Shown here: positions 26,104-35,094 of the stretch, in pieces
Numbering within the stretch: position 1 is the first letter of the stretch
How the letters are laid out: every line of letters begins with the position of its first letter
Assembly: GCF_001426585.1 (NCBI RefSeq)
Contig: NZ_LMEI01000006.1
Span: 362,956 to 426,955 of the forward strand
Reading direction: 5' to 3'
DNA from: Streptomyces sp. Root431
GTDB lineage: Bacteria; Actinomycetota; Actinomycetes; Streptomycetales; Streptomycetaceae
DNA: 64,000 bases
The notes under the pieces: generated by a model
The model's database searches: none
What the model was told of the DNA's origin: nothing
What the model saw: the letters and a program-made list of their open reading frames with translations, nothing else
Translations under genes and position numbers: made by a program

Positions 26104-26913
26104 ATGTCACAGATGTTCGTTTCCCCCGGTGTCCCGGGCGGCCCCGGTGTTCCCGGTTCCTCCACCTCTGAGCCCGCCGCCCGTGCCACGGGTCTGACCA
26201 AGGTGTACGGGAAGGGCGACACCCGGGTCACCGCGCTGGACTCCGTGTCCGTGGAGTTCGCGCGGGCACGGTTCACCGCCGTCATGGGGCCCTCCGGCTC
26301 CGGCAAGTCGACACTGATGCACTGCATGGCGGGCCTCGACCCCGTGACCTCGGGTTCCGCCCGGATCGGCGATGTCGAACTGGCCTCCCTGAACGACCGA
26401 CGGCTCACCGAACTCCGGCGGGAGAGGGTCGGGTTCGTCTTCCAGGGCTTCAACCTACTGCCCACGCTGACCGCGCTGGAGAACATGACGCTGCCGCTGC
26501 GCCTCGCCGGGCGTCGGCCCGACACCGCGTGGCTGGACACCGTCGTCGCCACCGTGGGGCTCGCCGGGCGGCTCGCACACCGTCCGGCCCAGCTCTCCGG
26601 CGGGCAGCAGCAGCGCGTCGCCGTCGCCCGCGCCCTGGTGTCCCGGCCGGAGATCGTGTTCGCCGACGAGCCGACCGGCAACCTCGACTCCCGTTCCGGA
26701 GCCGAGGTGTTGGGGTTCCTGCGCGACTCCGTAAGGGAGTTGGGCCAGACCGTGGTGATGGTGACCCACGACCCGGTCGCCGCCGCACACGCCGACCGCG
26801 TGGTCTTCCTCGCCGACGGCCGGCTCGTGGACGAGCTGCACGATCCGACCGCCGACGCGGTGCTCGACCGCATGCTCGCGTTCGAGCCCCAGGGCAGCCG
26901 TCGCACCCGCTGA
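26104..26913 (+). CDS. MacB/LolD-type ABC transporter ATPase
   Basis: The 269-residue ATPase has Walker A GPSGSGKST, signature LSGGQQQRVAVARAL, Walker B IVFADEPTGNLDS and the H-loop MVTHD. The GFVFQGFNLLPTLTALENM segment is typical of the MacB/LolD/FtsE group that works with FtsX-like permeases in peptide export or resistance. A Gly/Pro-rich N-terminal extension precedes the domain. ATG 26104 follows GGCGGAG. The permease partner follows at 27056. Confidence 0.92.
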   Translation: MSQMFVSPGVPGGPGVPGSSTSEPAARATGLTKVYGKGDTRVTALDSVSVEFARARFTAVMGPSGSGKSTLMHCMAGLDPVTSGSARIGDVELASLNDRRLTELRRERVGFVFQGFNLLPTLTALENMTLPLRLAGRRPDTAWLDTVVATVGLAGRLAHRPAQLSGGQQQRVAVARALVSRPEIVFADEPTGNLDSRSGAEVLGFLRDSVRELGQTVVMVTHDPVAAAHADRVVFLADGRLVDELHDPTADAVLDRMLAFEPQGSRRTR

Positions 26914-27055
26914 CCCGGCTCGCACCCGCCGGCCTGGCTCGCGCGCCTTGTCCTGCTCGTGCTCCGGCTCGCCCCCGGCCCTGCTCGTGCTCCGGTTGCC
27001 CTCGGCCCGGCTCACCCGCCCGCCGTCCCCCCGCTCGTACTCTCGAAAGCCCACC

Positions 27056-29623
27056 ATGCTGCGAACAGCCCTGCGCAACGTCCTCGCGCACAAGGCCCGT
27101 CTGATCATGACCGTGCTCGCGGTCGGTCTCGGTGTCGCGTTCATCTCCGGATCCCTGGTCTTCGCCGACTCCACCGTCGCCGCCTACCGCGCCTCCCTGT
27201 CCGAGGACTACGCGGACAGGGACGTGAGCGTGAGTCCGAAAGCTCCTCCGGGTGCCTCCGCCGACGAGCAGTACGGTGCCCTGGACGACGCGCTGGTACG
27301 CGAGTTGTCCACCGTCGCGGGCGTCGCCTCCGTCCGTCCGACGGCGAACGGTTCGGTCACCCTGGCCGCGAAGGACGGGACGCCGATGCGGGCGGACAGC
27401 ATGGGGGGCAGGTTCGCCGTCGCGTACGTACCGGGTCCCGACGGCAGGGACCGCCGCTATCCGCTGACGGCGGGCCGCGCCCCCCGCGGCAGTGGTGAGG
27501 TCGCGCTGGACCGCGGGACCGCGGCGGCCGCCGGATACGCCGTCGGTGACGTCGTCACGCTCGCCGCCGACGGGCCGGTCCTCAGGCCGCGACTGGTCGG
27601 ACTCGTCTCCACCGAGGACAGCCGGGTCAACGCCGGCGGCACCCTGGCGGTGTTCGACATGGCCACCGCGCAGAAGCTGTTCGCCGCCCCGGGGCATTAC
27701 AACGGGATCGACCTGAAGGCCACGCCCGGCACCGACCAGTTCGAGCTGTCCGACCGGGTCGGCGCCGTGCTGCCGGCCGACCGGGCCGAGGCGACCACCG
27801 CCTCCGCGCAGGCCGCCCAGCAGTCCCTCTTCATCGGGACGAAGACCAAGAGTTACGCGCGGCTGCCCCTGGTCTTCGCCGTGGTCTCGCTGTTCATCGG
27901 CACGTTCCTCATCGTCAACACCTTCAGCATGCTCGTGGCACGGCGCGGCCGTGAGATCGCGCTGCTGCGGGCGATCGGTGCCACCCGCCGCCAGGTGGTC
28001 CGCTCGGTCCTCGCCGAGGCGGCCCTGGTCGGTCTGGGCGCGTCCGTTCTCGGGTTCGTGCTGGGCCTGGGGGTGGCGAGCGTCCTGCCGTACGTACTGG
28101 ACACGTCCGGCGACCTGCTGCCCAGCGGGCCGCTGGTGATCGGCCCGACCGCGATCCTCGCGTCGCTCGCCGTGGGTGTCGGCGTCACCGTGCTCGCCGC
28201 CTGGCTGCCGTCGCGCCGAGCGGCGCGGATCGCCCCGGTCGAGGCGATGCGCACGGCCGAGCAGCCGCCGTCCGCCGTGGTCTCCCGCGTCCGCGGCACG
28301 GTCGGCGTGATCATGGTCGTCCTGGGCGCGGGGCTGCTCTTCACGCTGAGTGACGCGACGAGTGCCACCGACGCCGACCTGCAGACCGCGATGTTCGGGT
28401 GCGGCATCCTCATGGCCGGTCTGATCGTCCTGGCCCCGCTGCTCGCCGTCCCGGTGATCCGCCTCCTCGGCCGGCTCACCACCCGCTTCGGCGTCGTGGG
28501 CGACCTCGCCCGCGACAACACCCTGCGCGATCCGCGTCGTACGGCCGCCACCGCCGTGGCCCTGATGATCAGTACGGCTCTGGTCTCGGGGCTCGCCGTC
28601 ATCGACCGGTCGACGAGCGAGGCCCTGGACTCCCAGGCCGCCGCCGGTCTGAGTGCGGACTACGTCATCAGCACCCGCAACACCACCACCGCCGTCGACT
28701 CCGCGGCCGTCCGGAGGGTCGGCGACGTCCCCGGCGTGCGCACCGCCTCCGCCACGGCGGACTCCACCATCTCGGCAGGACCCCTCGTCAAAACGATCTC
28801 CGGGGTCGACCCGAGGACCGTGGACGACGTGATGACGCTCCGCTTCCTCAGCGGCTCCGCCAAGGCCCTCGGTCCCGGCAAGGTCGCCGTCTCCCGCAGC
28901 TTCGCGCTCGACCACCACGTCACCACCGGCGGGCGGATCGAGGCGAGCATCGGCCCGGGCACCGGGGACCGCGACGAGCCGTACACCGTCGTCGGCGTCT
29001 ACGAGGACAACCCCACCGCCCAGGACGTCCTCGGCTACCGCGCCGACGTCCAGCACCACGCCTACCTGCGGGACTCCGTCCAGCGGATCCTCGTCCGCAC
29101 CACCGACGGCACCGTCTCCCGGGACCTGGAGAAGCACCTGCGCGCCGCCGTGAGCGACAGCCCGCTGCTGAAGGTTCAGAGCCGGGAGCGGCTCGTCGAG
29201 GAACAGGCCGGCGTCGCCGGTGAACTGATGACCATGGTGTTCGGCCTGCTCGCCATCGGCGTCCTGGTCTCCGCGCTCGGCATGGTCAACACCCTCGCCA
29301 TGTCGGTCGCGGAGCGCACGCGTGAGATCGGCGTCCTGCGGGCCGTCGGCATGGACCGCTCCGGCATCCGCCGGATGATCCGCCTGGAGGCCGTCTGCGT
29401 CGCCGCCTTCGGCACGCTGCTCGGGCTGGTCGGCGGACTCTTCGGGGCATGGAAGGTCAGCGGCCTGGCCAACGGCGCGATCCCGCAGTACTCCTTCTCC
29501 CTCCCCTGGGACACCCTCGCCCTCGTGGTCCTGCTCTCGCTCGCCGTCGGAGCGGCGGCGGCCGCCCTGCCGGCCCGGCGGGCCGCCGCGCTGAGCCCGT
29601 TGGAGGCGGTGGCGGAGGCGTAG
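27056..29623 (+). CDS. FtsX-like ABC permease (MacB family)
   Basis: At 855 residues this is a double FtsX-domain permease. There is one membrane segment at about residues 15-36, a large extracytoplasmic domain, and a first three-helix FtsX module near 270-400 with ALLRAIGATRRQV. A second extracytoplasmic domain follows, then a final module with GVLRAVGMDRSGIRRMI. Proteins of this class use mechanotransmission to move peptides or lipoproteins at the membrane surface. ATG 27056 gives MLRTALRNVLAHKARL, the classical FtsX-type start, and removes a low-complexity upstream extension. It forms a unit with the ATPase at 26104 and lies downstream of a two-component system, as antimicrobial peptide resistance pumps often do. 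Confidence 0.92.
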   Translation: MLRTALRNVLAHKARLIMTVLAVGLGVAFISGSLVFADSTVAAYRASLSEDYADRDVSVSPKAPPGASADEQYGALDDALVRELSTVAGVASVRPTANGSVTLAAKDGTPMRADSMGGRFAVAYVPGPDGRDRRYPLTAGRAPRGSGEVALDRGTAAAAGYAVGDVVTLAADGPVLRPRLVGLVSTEDSRVNAGGTLAVFDMATAQKLFAAPGHYNGIDLKATPGTDQFELSDRVGAVLPADRAEATTASAQAAQQSLFIGTKTKSYARLPLVFAVVSLFIGTFLIVNTFSMLVARRGREIALLRAIGATRRQVVRSVLAEAALVGLGASVLGFVLGLGVASVLPYVLDTSGDLLPSGPLVIGPTAILASLAVGVGVTVLAAWLPSRRAARIAPVEAMRTAEQPPSAVVSRVRGTVGVIMVVLGAGLLFTLSDATSATDADLQTAMFGCGILMAGLIVLAPLLAVPVIRLLGRLTTRFGVVGDLARDNTLRDPRRTAATAVALMISTALVSGLAVIDRSTSEALDSQAAAGLSADYVISTRNTTTAVDSAAVRRVGDVPGVRTASATADSTISAGPLVKTISGVDPRTVDDVMTLRFLSGSAKALGPGKVAVSRSFALDHHVTTGGRIEASIGPGTGDRDEPYTVVGVYEDNPTAQDVLGYRADVQHHAYLRDSVQRILVRTTDGTVSRDLEKHLRAAVSDSPLLKVQSRERLVEEQAGVAGELMTMVFGLLAIGVLVSALGMVNTLAMSVAERTREIGVLRAVGMDRSGIRRMIRLEAVCVAAFGTLLGLVGGLFGAWKVSGLANGAIPQYSFSLPWDTLALVVLLSLAVGAAAAALPARRAAALSPLEAVAEA

Positions 29624-29637
29624 AGACCGAGAGCGTG

Positions 29638-29666
29638 TGCCGCCGCCCTGGATCAGGGGGCCGGCA
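29638..29666. terminator. imperfect hairpin between convergent genes
   Basis: Two 13-base arms flank GAT with two mismatches (11 pairs) between the permease and the leftward methyltransferase, whose stop codon lies inside the element. Confidence 0.5.
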
Positions 29667-30420
29667 CCGCCGGTGGTGCCTCGACGACGAAGAACAGGAA
29701 GGTGGGTGTGGTCGACAGGCCGGGGAAGGTGTCGGGGAACAGCTCGCGGGCCGCCGGGTCGGGCTGCGGTTCGCTGATGACGGACAGCCGGAAACCGGCC
29801 GTGGTGAAGGCGTCGATCATCGCGTGCAACGGCTTGCGCCAGAACGTGATGGGTCCGGACTGCTCGCCGAACGTCCACACGAAGCTGTAGCTGGTGGTGG
29901 CGAAGTAGTCGGGGCGCGGTTCCTGGAACGCGTAGGCCACGAACGGATGCTCCACCGACGCGATCAGCCGGCCGCCGGGCCTGAGCACGCGCCGTATCTC
30001 GGCCAGCGTCGGTCCCCAGTCCTCCAGGTAGTGCAGCACCAGCGACGCGGCCACGTCGTCGAACGCGCCGTCGTCGAACGGCAGTGGGTCGCGCAGGTCG
30101 CCGACGTGCAGGGGTATCTCGTCGCCGAGCCGCTGCCTGGCCAGCGCCAGCATGCCGGCGCTGACGTCGAGGCCGGTGACGACCGCACCGCGGTCGCGCA
30201 GGGCGGCGGCCAGGGGGCCCGAGCCGCAGCCGGCGTCCAGGACCCGACGGCCCGTCACCTCTCCGGCCAGGGCCAGCATCGCGGGCCGCTCGTAGTGCGC
30301 GTTCACGAGGCTGCGCTCGTTCTCCGCCGAGTACCCCTCGGCGAAACTGTCGTAGTCGTTCACCCGCGCCGGATCCTCGGTGGGGGCGAAGCTCTCGGGC
30401 ACGTTCGCTGCTCGGTCCAT
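29653..30420 (-). CDS. class I SAM-dependent methyltransferase
   Basis: This 255-residue Rossmann methyltransferase shows VLDAGCGSGPLAAAL (motif I), VTGLDVSAGML (acidic ribose-binding residue) and a post-motif segment with VAASLVLHYLEDW. It resembles type 11/25 methyltransferases acting on small molecules, with no substrate-specific signature seen. The ATG at 30418-30420 is preferred over the GTG just before it because AGG lies at suitable distance. It is a single gene, convergent with the permease and divergent from the VanZ-like gene. Confidence 0.85.
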   Translation of the reverse strand: MDRAANVPESFAPTEDPARVNDYDSFAEGYSAENERSLVNAHYERPAMLALAGEVTGRRVLDAGCGSGPLAAALRDRGAVVTGLDVSAGMLALARQRLGDEIPLHVGDLRDPLPFDDGAFDDVAASLVLHYLEDWGPTLAEIRRVLRPGGRLIASVEHPFVAYAFQEPRPDYFATTSYSFVWTFGEQSGPITFWRKPLHAMIDAFTTAGFRLSVISEPQPDPAARELFPDTFPGLSTTPTFLFFVVEAPPAVPAP

Positions 30421-30508
30421 CACGGCAGCCTAGCTCCGGCCCCGTGTATCGCGGGCGTATCGAAAATCGGATACGCCACGGCAACGGGCCTTCCGTTCCC
30501 ATGGGGGC

Positions 30509-31195
30509 ATGGACCACAACGCAACCCTGTTGGCACCGCCCCGCCGTACCCGCCGGATCGTGCTGCTCGGCCTGGCCGCCCTCGGCCTGGCGAGCGCGCT
30601 GTTCGTCATACGGGGGCCGCTCATGATGTCCGCTCCGCGGTGCATGGCCGGGCAGTGGCACGGCTGCTTCGACACGTTCAACGGCGTGGTGCTCATGACG
30701 CTGGTCCTGTTGCCGGTGGCCGTCCTCGTGGCGTGGGCCCTGGCGCACCGTCGGCGTGCCGCCGGTGTCGCGTCGGCGTGGCAGCTGTCGCTGGCCGAGG
30801 TGGGCATGGTCCACGGGACGCTGCCGTTCCTCTGGATGACCATGATGCCGGGCGGCGGGGCCGGCGTCGTCCCCGCCCGGGTGAGCCTGGTGCCGCTGCG
30901 GGACCTGGTCGCGATGGGGTCCCTCGGGATCGTCGGGAACCTGCTGGTCTTCGCTTCGCTGGGCTTCTTCGCCCCGATGCGGTGGGCTGCGCTGGCGTCC
31001 GTACCGCGCGTCCTGGCGCTCGGGGCGGGCTGCTCGGTCCTGGTCGAGACCGCGCAGTACGTCCTGCGGCTCGACCGCGTGTCGTCCGTGGACGACGTCC
31101 TGGTCAACGCGACCGGCGCCGCGCTGGCCGCACTGGCGTCGCGCCGCTGGTGGCGTCCCGCGGCGCATACGCCGGCGACAGGGCGGGTTGCTTAG
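30509..31195 (+). CDS. VanZ-like membrane protein
   Basis: The 228-residue protein has about five membrane segments. It carries the VanZ-type motifs GIVGNLLVFASLGFFAPM and SVDDVLVNATGAALAAL near residues 147-165 and 190-207. VanZ proteins confer low-level teicoplanin tolerance by an unknown mechanism and are often linked to envelope stress genes. It precedes an OmpR-type two-component system by nine bases, suggesting one operon. Confidence 0.85.
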   Translation: MDHNATLLAPPRRTRRIVLLGLAALGLASALFVIRGPLMMSAPRCMAGQWHGCFDTFNGVVLMTLVLLPVAVLVAWALAHRRRAAGVASAWQLSLAEVGMVHGTLPFLWMTMMPGGGAGVVPARVSLVPLRDLVAMGSLGIVGNLLVFASLGFFAPMRWAALASVPRVLALGAGCSVLVETAQYVLRLDRVSSVDDVLVNATGAALAALASRRWWRPAAHTPATGRVA

Positions 31196-31204
31196 GCTTC
31201 GGAC

Positions 31205-31876
31205 ATGCGCGTACTGATCGTGGAGGACGAGCCCTACCTCGCCGAAGCCGTCCGTGACGGCCTGCGCCTGGAGGCGATCGCCGCCGACATCGCGGGCGAC
31301 GGCGACTCCGCCCTGGAACTGCTCAGCGTCCACTCCTACGACCTCGCGGTCCTCGACCGTGACATCCCGGGCCCCTCCGGCGACGAGGTCGCCCGGCGGA
31401 TCGTCGCCTCCGGCAGCGGCATCCCGATCCTCATGCTCACCGCGGCCGACCGGATCGACGACAAGGCGTCCGGGTTCGAGCTCGGCGCCGACGACTACCT
31501 CACCAAACCCTTCGAGCTGCGGGAGCTCGTCCTGCGGTTGAGGGCGCTCGACCGCAGGCGCGCGTACGCCCGGCCCCCGGTCCGCGAGATCGCGGGCCTC
31601 CGGCTCGATCCCTTCCGCCGGGAGGTCTTCCGCGACGGACGGTACGTGGCGCTCACCCGGAAACAGTTCGCCGTCCTCGAGGTTCTCGTCGCCGCCGAGG
31701 GCGGGGTCGTCAGCACCGAGGAGCTGCTGGAACGGGCCTGGGACGAGAACGCCGACCCCTTCACCAACGCCGTCCGCATCACCGTCTCCGCGCTGCGCAA
31801 ACGGCTCGGCGAACCATGGATCATCGCCACCGTGCCGGGTGTCGGCTACCGCATCGAGAGAGACGCCGGTGCCTAG
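31205..31876 (+). CDS. OmpR/PhoB-family response regulator
   Basis: This 223-residue regulator has a receiver domain with VEDE at the start, a phosphoacceptor at D51 (VLDRDIPG) and LTKPFELREL. Its winged-helix domain has LTRKQFAVLEVL, LLERAWDENADPF and RLGEPWIIATVPGVGYR. VLDRDIPG, with aspartate in place of the usual hydrophobic residue, is typical of a CutR-like subgroup in actinomycetes. It overlaps the histidine kinase gene by eight bases. Confidence 0.93.
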   Translation: MRVLIVEDEPYLAEAVRDGLRLEAIAADIAGDGDSALELLSVHSYDLAVLDRDIPGPSGDEVARRIVASGSGIPILMLTAADRIDDKASGFELGADDYLTKPFELRELVLRLRALDRRRAYARPPVREIAGLRLDPFRREVFRDGRYVALTRKQFAVLEVLVAAEGGVVSTEELLERAWDENADPFTNAVRITVSALRKRLGEPWIIATVPGVGYRIERDAGA

Positions 31877-32948
31877 ACGCCCAGGGCTCAGCGCCCGGCT
31901 GAAACTCACCCTCAGCTACGCCGGATTCCTCGCCGTCGCCGGCGCCCTCCTGCTGGCCGTCGTGTGGATGTTCCTGCTGCGCTACGTACCCGACAACTCC
32001 CAGGGCCTGCTCGGGGTCTCGCCCAACCGCTACCTCCTCGTGCGCACCTTCGCCCCCGCAGCGGCCGTGGCGATGGCCTTCCTGCTCGTGTTCGGTCTCG
32101 TCGGGGGATGGATTCTCGCCGGGCGGATGCTCGCACCGCTCACCCGGATCACGGCCGCGGCGCGGATGGCCGGGACCGGATCGCTGTCCCACCGGATCCG
32201 CATGGAGGGCCGCCAGGACGAGTTCCGTGAGCTCGCCGACGTGTTCGACGGCATGCTCGAAGAGCTCGAGTCGCACGTCGACGAGCAGCGGAGGTTCGCC
32301 GCGAACGCCTCCCACGAGCTGCGCACCCCGCTGGCGATTTCGCGGATGCTCCTCGACGTCGCCCGCAAGGACCCCACACGGGACCGGACCGAGGTCATCG
32401 AACGCCTGCACGTCGTCAATACGCGGGCGATCGACCTCACCGAGGCCCTCCTGCTGCTGAGCCGCAGCGACCGCGGCAACGTCACCCGCGACAGCGTCGA
32501 CCTCTCCCTCGTCGCCGAGGAGGCCGCCGAGACGCTGCTTCCCCTTGCCGAACAGCGCGGGATCACGCTCGACGTCACCGGCGGAGCCACCCGGACCAGC
32601 GGCTCCGCGGAGCTCCTGCTGCGGATGACGACGAACCTCGTCCAGAACGCCATCGTCCACAACCTCCCCAGCGGCGGGACCGTGACGGTCCACACCGAGG
32701 AGCGGGACGACGCGAGCGTGGTACGGGTCGAGAACACGGGGCATCCGCTCCCACCGGACCTCGTACCGACCCTCACCGAACCCTTCCGGCGCGGAACGGA
32801 CCGGGTACGCACCGACGAGTACGCGGGAGTCGGCCTCGGCCTGGCCATCGTGCACAGCATCGTCCGCGCCCACGACGGAACCCTCGACCTCGCCCCGCGG
32901 CCCGCCGGCGGTCTCCTCGTCACGGTCCGGCTGCCCGGCAGGGCGTAG
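31869..32948 (+). CDS. HAMP-domain sensor histidine kinase
   Basis: The 359-residue kinase has two membrane segments (about residues 14-38 and 62-84) enclosing only some 25 external residues, then a HAMP domain. The phosphoacceptor is H149 in NASHELRTPL, and the ATP-binding boxes are TNLVQNAIVHN and GVGLGLAIV. The very small external loop suggests intramembrane sensing of envelope stress, as in cell-wall antibiotic sensors. GTG 31869 lies within the end of the regulator gene, giving coupled translation. Confidence 0.92.
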   Translation: MPRRPGLSARLKLTLSYAGFLAVAGALLLAVVWMFLLRYVPDNSQGLLGVSPNRYLLVRTFAPAAAVAMAFLLVFGLVGGWILAGRMLAPLTRITAAARMAGTGSLSHRIRMEGRQDEFRELADVFDGMLEELESHVDEQRRFAANASHELRTPLAISRMLLDVARKDPTRDRTEVIERLHVVNTRAIDLTEALLLLSRSDRGNVTRDSVDLSLVAEEAAETLLPLAEQRGITLDVTGGATRTSGSAELLLRMTTNLVQNAIVHNLPSGGTVTVHTEERDDASVVRVENTGHPLPPDLVPTLTEPFRRGTDRVRTDEYAGVGLGLAIVHSIVRAHDGTLDLAPRPAGGLLVTVRLPGRA

Positions 32949-32981
32949 GCATCGTCGCCGCCCACACCCTGCCGGGGCGAC

Positions 32982-34211
32982 CTACCACATCACGGGCAGG
33001 CGCTCCGGGATCCGCTTCATGAAGCGCGTCCGCCACACCAGTTGGTCGACCGGCACCGCAAGCCGCAGCTCCGGCATCCGGTCGAGCAGCGCCTCCAGGG
33101 CGATCTCCGCGTGCTTCCTCGCGAGCGCGGTGGCCGGGCAGTAGTGGCCGCCGAGTCCGAAGGACAGGTGCGCGTGGTTGTTCGGCCGGGCCAGGTCGAC
33201 CTCGTGCGGGTCGTCGAACACGTCCGGGTCGAAGTTGGCGCCCTCGACCAGGACCAGCACCAGCTCGCCCTTCTTCACCAGGACCGAGCCCAGGCGCAGG
33301 TCCTCCGTGGCCAGCCGCGGCAGGCCGTCGGCGATGGAGAGGTTGATCCGGAGCAGCTCGTCGACGGCGGCCGGGATCTTCGACCGGTCGGCGAGAAGCT
33401 CCGCCTGGAGCTCCGGGTGCTGCATGAGCGAGAAGACCGCCATGGTGAGGAAGCCCATGGTGGAGATCACTCCGGCGCCGAAGAAGGTCACGCCGACCGT
33501 CGCGAGCATCTCGTCGGTCAGATGCGCGTACTCCGGGTCCTCGCGCAGCGCGGCCAGTTCGGCCATCAGCCCGGTGGTGGCGGGATCGTCCAGCCGCTCC
33601 ACCATGTAGGCCATGTCCCGGTCCCAGTTGAGCTTGGCGCCGGTGACGGGGCAGGCCGAGTTCATGAACGCGATGTCCAGGCTGGCCGACAACCTCGGCG
33701 CGTCCTCGAACGGGATGCCGAGGATCCGGCAGTGCAGCGCCTCCGCGTACGGGCTCGTGAACGAGCCGCGCAGGTCGGACGGCGCACCGGCGGCGACGAT
33801 CTCGTCGATCAGCTGCGCGGCGTGCTCGCGCATCCAGTCGACGAGCCCCTCGGACTTCCGGTTGATCGCCTTCAGTACGGCCTTGCGCAGGCCGGCCCCG
33901 GTGATGTTTCCCATGTTGTTGACGACCTCGGGTGGGATCGTCAGCGCGTACTGCCGGGGGACGCCTGGGGAGGAGGTGTCCTTCAGGCTGAATCTGGGAT
34001 CCTCCAGGACCTGCTTGCACAGGGCGTGGGAGCTCACCAGCCAGGCTTCGTCGCCCGCGATCGTACGGACCTTCTTGACCGGTTCCGAGCGCAGCGCCTC
34101 GATCTCCGCGGGAAGCCGGTCACCCCGCCAGTCGAAGGGGAAGTCGGTCAACGGGGAGTCGGCCGAAGGGGAGTCGGTCAGCGGGGAGTCGATCAGCGTC
34201 TCAACGGACAT
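32982..34211 (-). CDS. CYP121-like cytochrome P450, candidate mycocyclosin-type synthase
   Basis: This 409-residue P450 has heme ligand C358 in [13 protein letters not shown], the I-helix [16 protein letters not shown] and a C-terminus ending QLVWRTRF and IPERLPVMW. These blocks match, as I remember it, Mycobacterium tuberculosis CYP121, which couples the two tyrosine rings of cyclo(Tyr-Tyr). The residue aligned with the substrate-contacting Arg386 of CYP121 is Lys399 here. The preceding gene is a cyclodipeptide synthase and overlaps by eleven bases, so the P450 almost certainly oxidises its product. An Asp/Ser/Pro repeat marks the N-terminus (residues 8-24). Confidence 0.9.
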   Translation of the reverse strand: MSVETLIDSPLTDSPSADSPLTDFPFDWRGDRLPAEIEALRSEPVKKVRTIAGDEAWLVSSHALCKQVLEDPRFSLKDTSSPGVPRQYALTIPPEVVNNMGNITGAGLRKAVLKAINRKSEGLVDWMREHAAQLIDEIVAAGAPSDLRGSFTSPYAEALHCRILGIPFEDAPRLSASLDIAFMNSACPVTGAKLNWDRDMAYMVERLDDPATTGLMAELAALREDPEYAHLTDEMLATVGVTFFGAGVISTMGFLTMAVFSLMQHPELQAELLADRSKIPAAVDELLRINLSIADGLPRLATEDLRLGSVLVKKGELVLVLVEGANFDPDVFDDPHEVDLARPNNHAHLSFGLGGHYCPATALARKHAEIALEALLDRMPELRLAVPVDQLVWRTRFMKRIPERLPVMW

Positions 34212-34935
34212 CGGGAGCTCCTTCGGCGGGCGTGATGATGGCGTGGCCCTGATTGCGGGAGGCGCGCAACCCGGCGCCTCGGGAGTACAGCAGCTCGGCC
34301 ATCGGCAGGAGCTGGTGGTAGCAGTTGAGCGACGAGGGAACCCCGAAGATGGCGGGGGTGTCCAGGAACAGCGGGGCCTCGGCGCAGATGTAGTTCAGGC
34401 AGACCGTGCGCTGCCGCTGCGTGCCCGGGCTGTCCGATTTGGTGGACAGGAAGTAGGCCGCGAGCCCCTCGCAGACCCGGCGGAACTCGTCGTCGGAGTC
34501 GAGGAGCCGCAGGATCCTCGCGTGGATCCTGCGGTACTCCTCGTTGTCGGTGAACTCGGACAGGGCGCGGGCCCTGATCCTGCCGCCGCCCGGATCGAGG
34601 GCGGTCGCCGCGTTGTTCACCTTGGCCCGGACGCCGCGCAGGTTCTTGACGGCCTTGCGCTGGGCGTCGATCGGGTCGTATCCGAATGCCTCGTACATCT
34701 CGGCCACGTACAGGTCGGTGTAGAGGATGTCGACCTCGCGGAAGTTCTCGGAGCCCCAGTGGCCGAGATCGAGAACGCGTTGGGCCGAGAAATAGCTGTT
34801 TCCTGGCGATATGCCGATGAGGGCGTGATCCCCCGCGGCGTGAATCACCTGGCAGTGCGGGGTGTAGGGCTGAACGTCGAAGCGTTCAGTCGCTGTGGTT
34901 GTCGCTGTCGTTGTCGCGGTGGTCAACGTCGTCAA
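34201..34935 (-). CDS. cyclodipeptide synthase (NYH subfamily)
   Basis: The protein has about 244 residues and the fold of a class Ic aminoacyl-tRNA synthetase. CDPSs join two aminoacyl-tRNAs into a diketopiperazine. [10 protein letters not shown] holds the nucleophilic serine and the Asn of the NYH signature, NYICAE the catalytic Tyr/Glu pair, and CYHQ the Tyr-His. LDLGHW and the basic [15 protein letters not shown] fit the tRNA-binding face. Pairing with a CYP121-like P450 suggests cyclo(Tyr-Tyr). The start is uncertain: TTG 34935 follows GGAGG by ten bases, while TTG 34959 and 34926 are alternatives. The first 16 residues are nearly all Thr and Ala from a short codon repeat. Confidence 0.88.
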   Translation of the reverse strand: MTTLTTATTTATTTATERFDVQPYTPHCQVIHAAGDHALIGISPGNSYFSAQRVLDLGHWGSENFREVDILYTDLYVAEMYEAFGYDPIDAQRKAVKNLRGVRAKVNNAATALDPGGGRIRARALSEFTDNEEYRRIHARILRLLDSDDEFRRVCEGLAAYFLSTKSDSPGTQRQRTVCLNYICAEAPLFLDTPAIFGVPSSLNCYHQLLPMAELLYSRGAGLRASRNQGHAIITPAEGAPDVR

Positions 34936-35094
34936 CGGAGAGCGTCCTCCGCGTCGCAAGTCCCGATGGAGCCTGGTGCTCCTGGTGTGGCGACGACGCC
35001 GTGAAGTTAGCGATCGAGTACGGAGCGTGTCAACGCTGTCTCAGGAGGCGTGCGTCGACCTTGATCACGAGTTTCCGCGGACGCCCCTTTCCGT

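Noticed and set aside
26450..31909. Antisense open frame of about 1800 codons
   Set aside because: It overlaps five well-supported genes and has no recognisable domain. It results from high GC at third codon positions.
32949..32981. Terminator between convergent kinase and P450 genes
   Set aside because: Only a weak GTCGCC/GGCGAC pairing with a large loop is visible.
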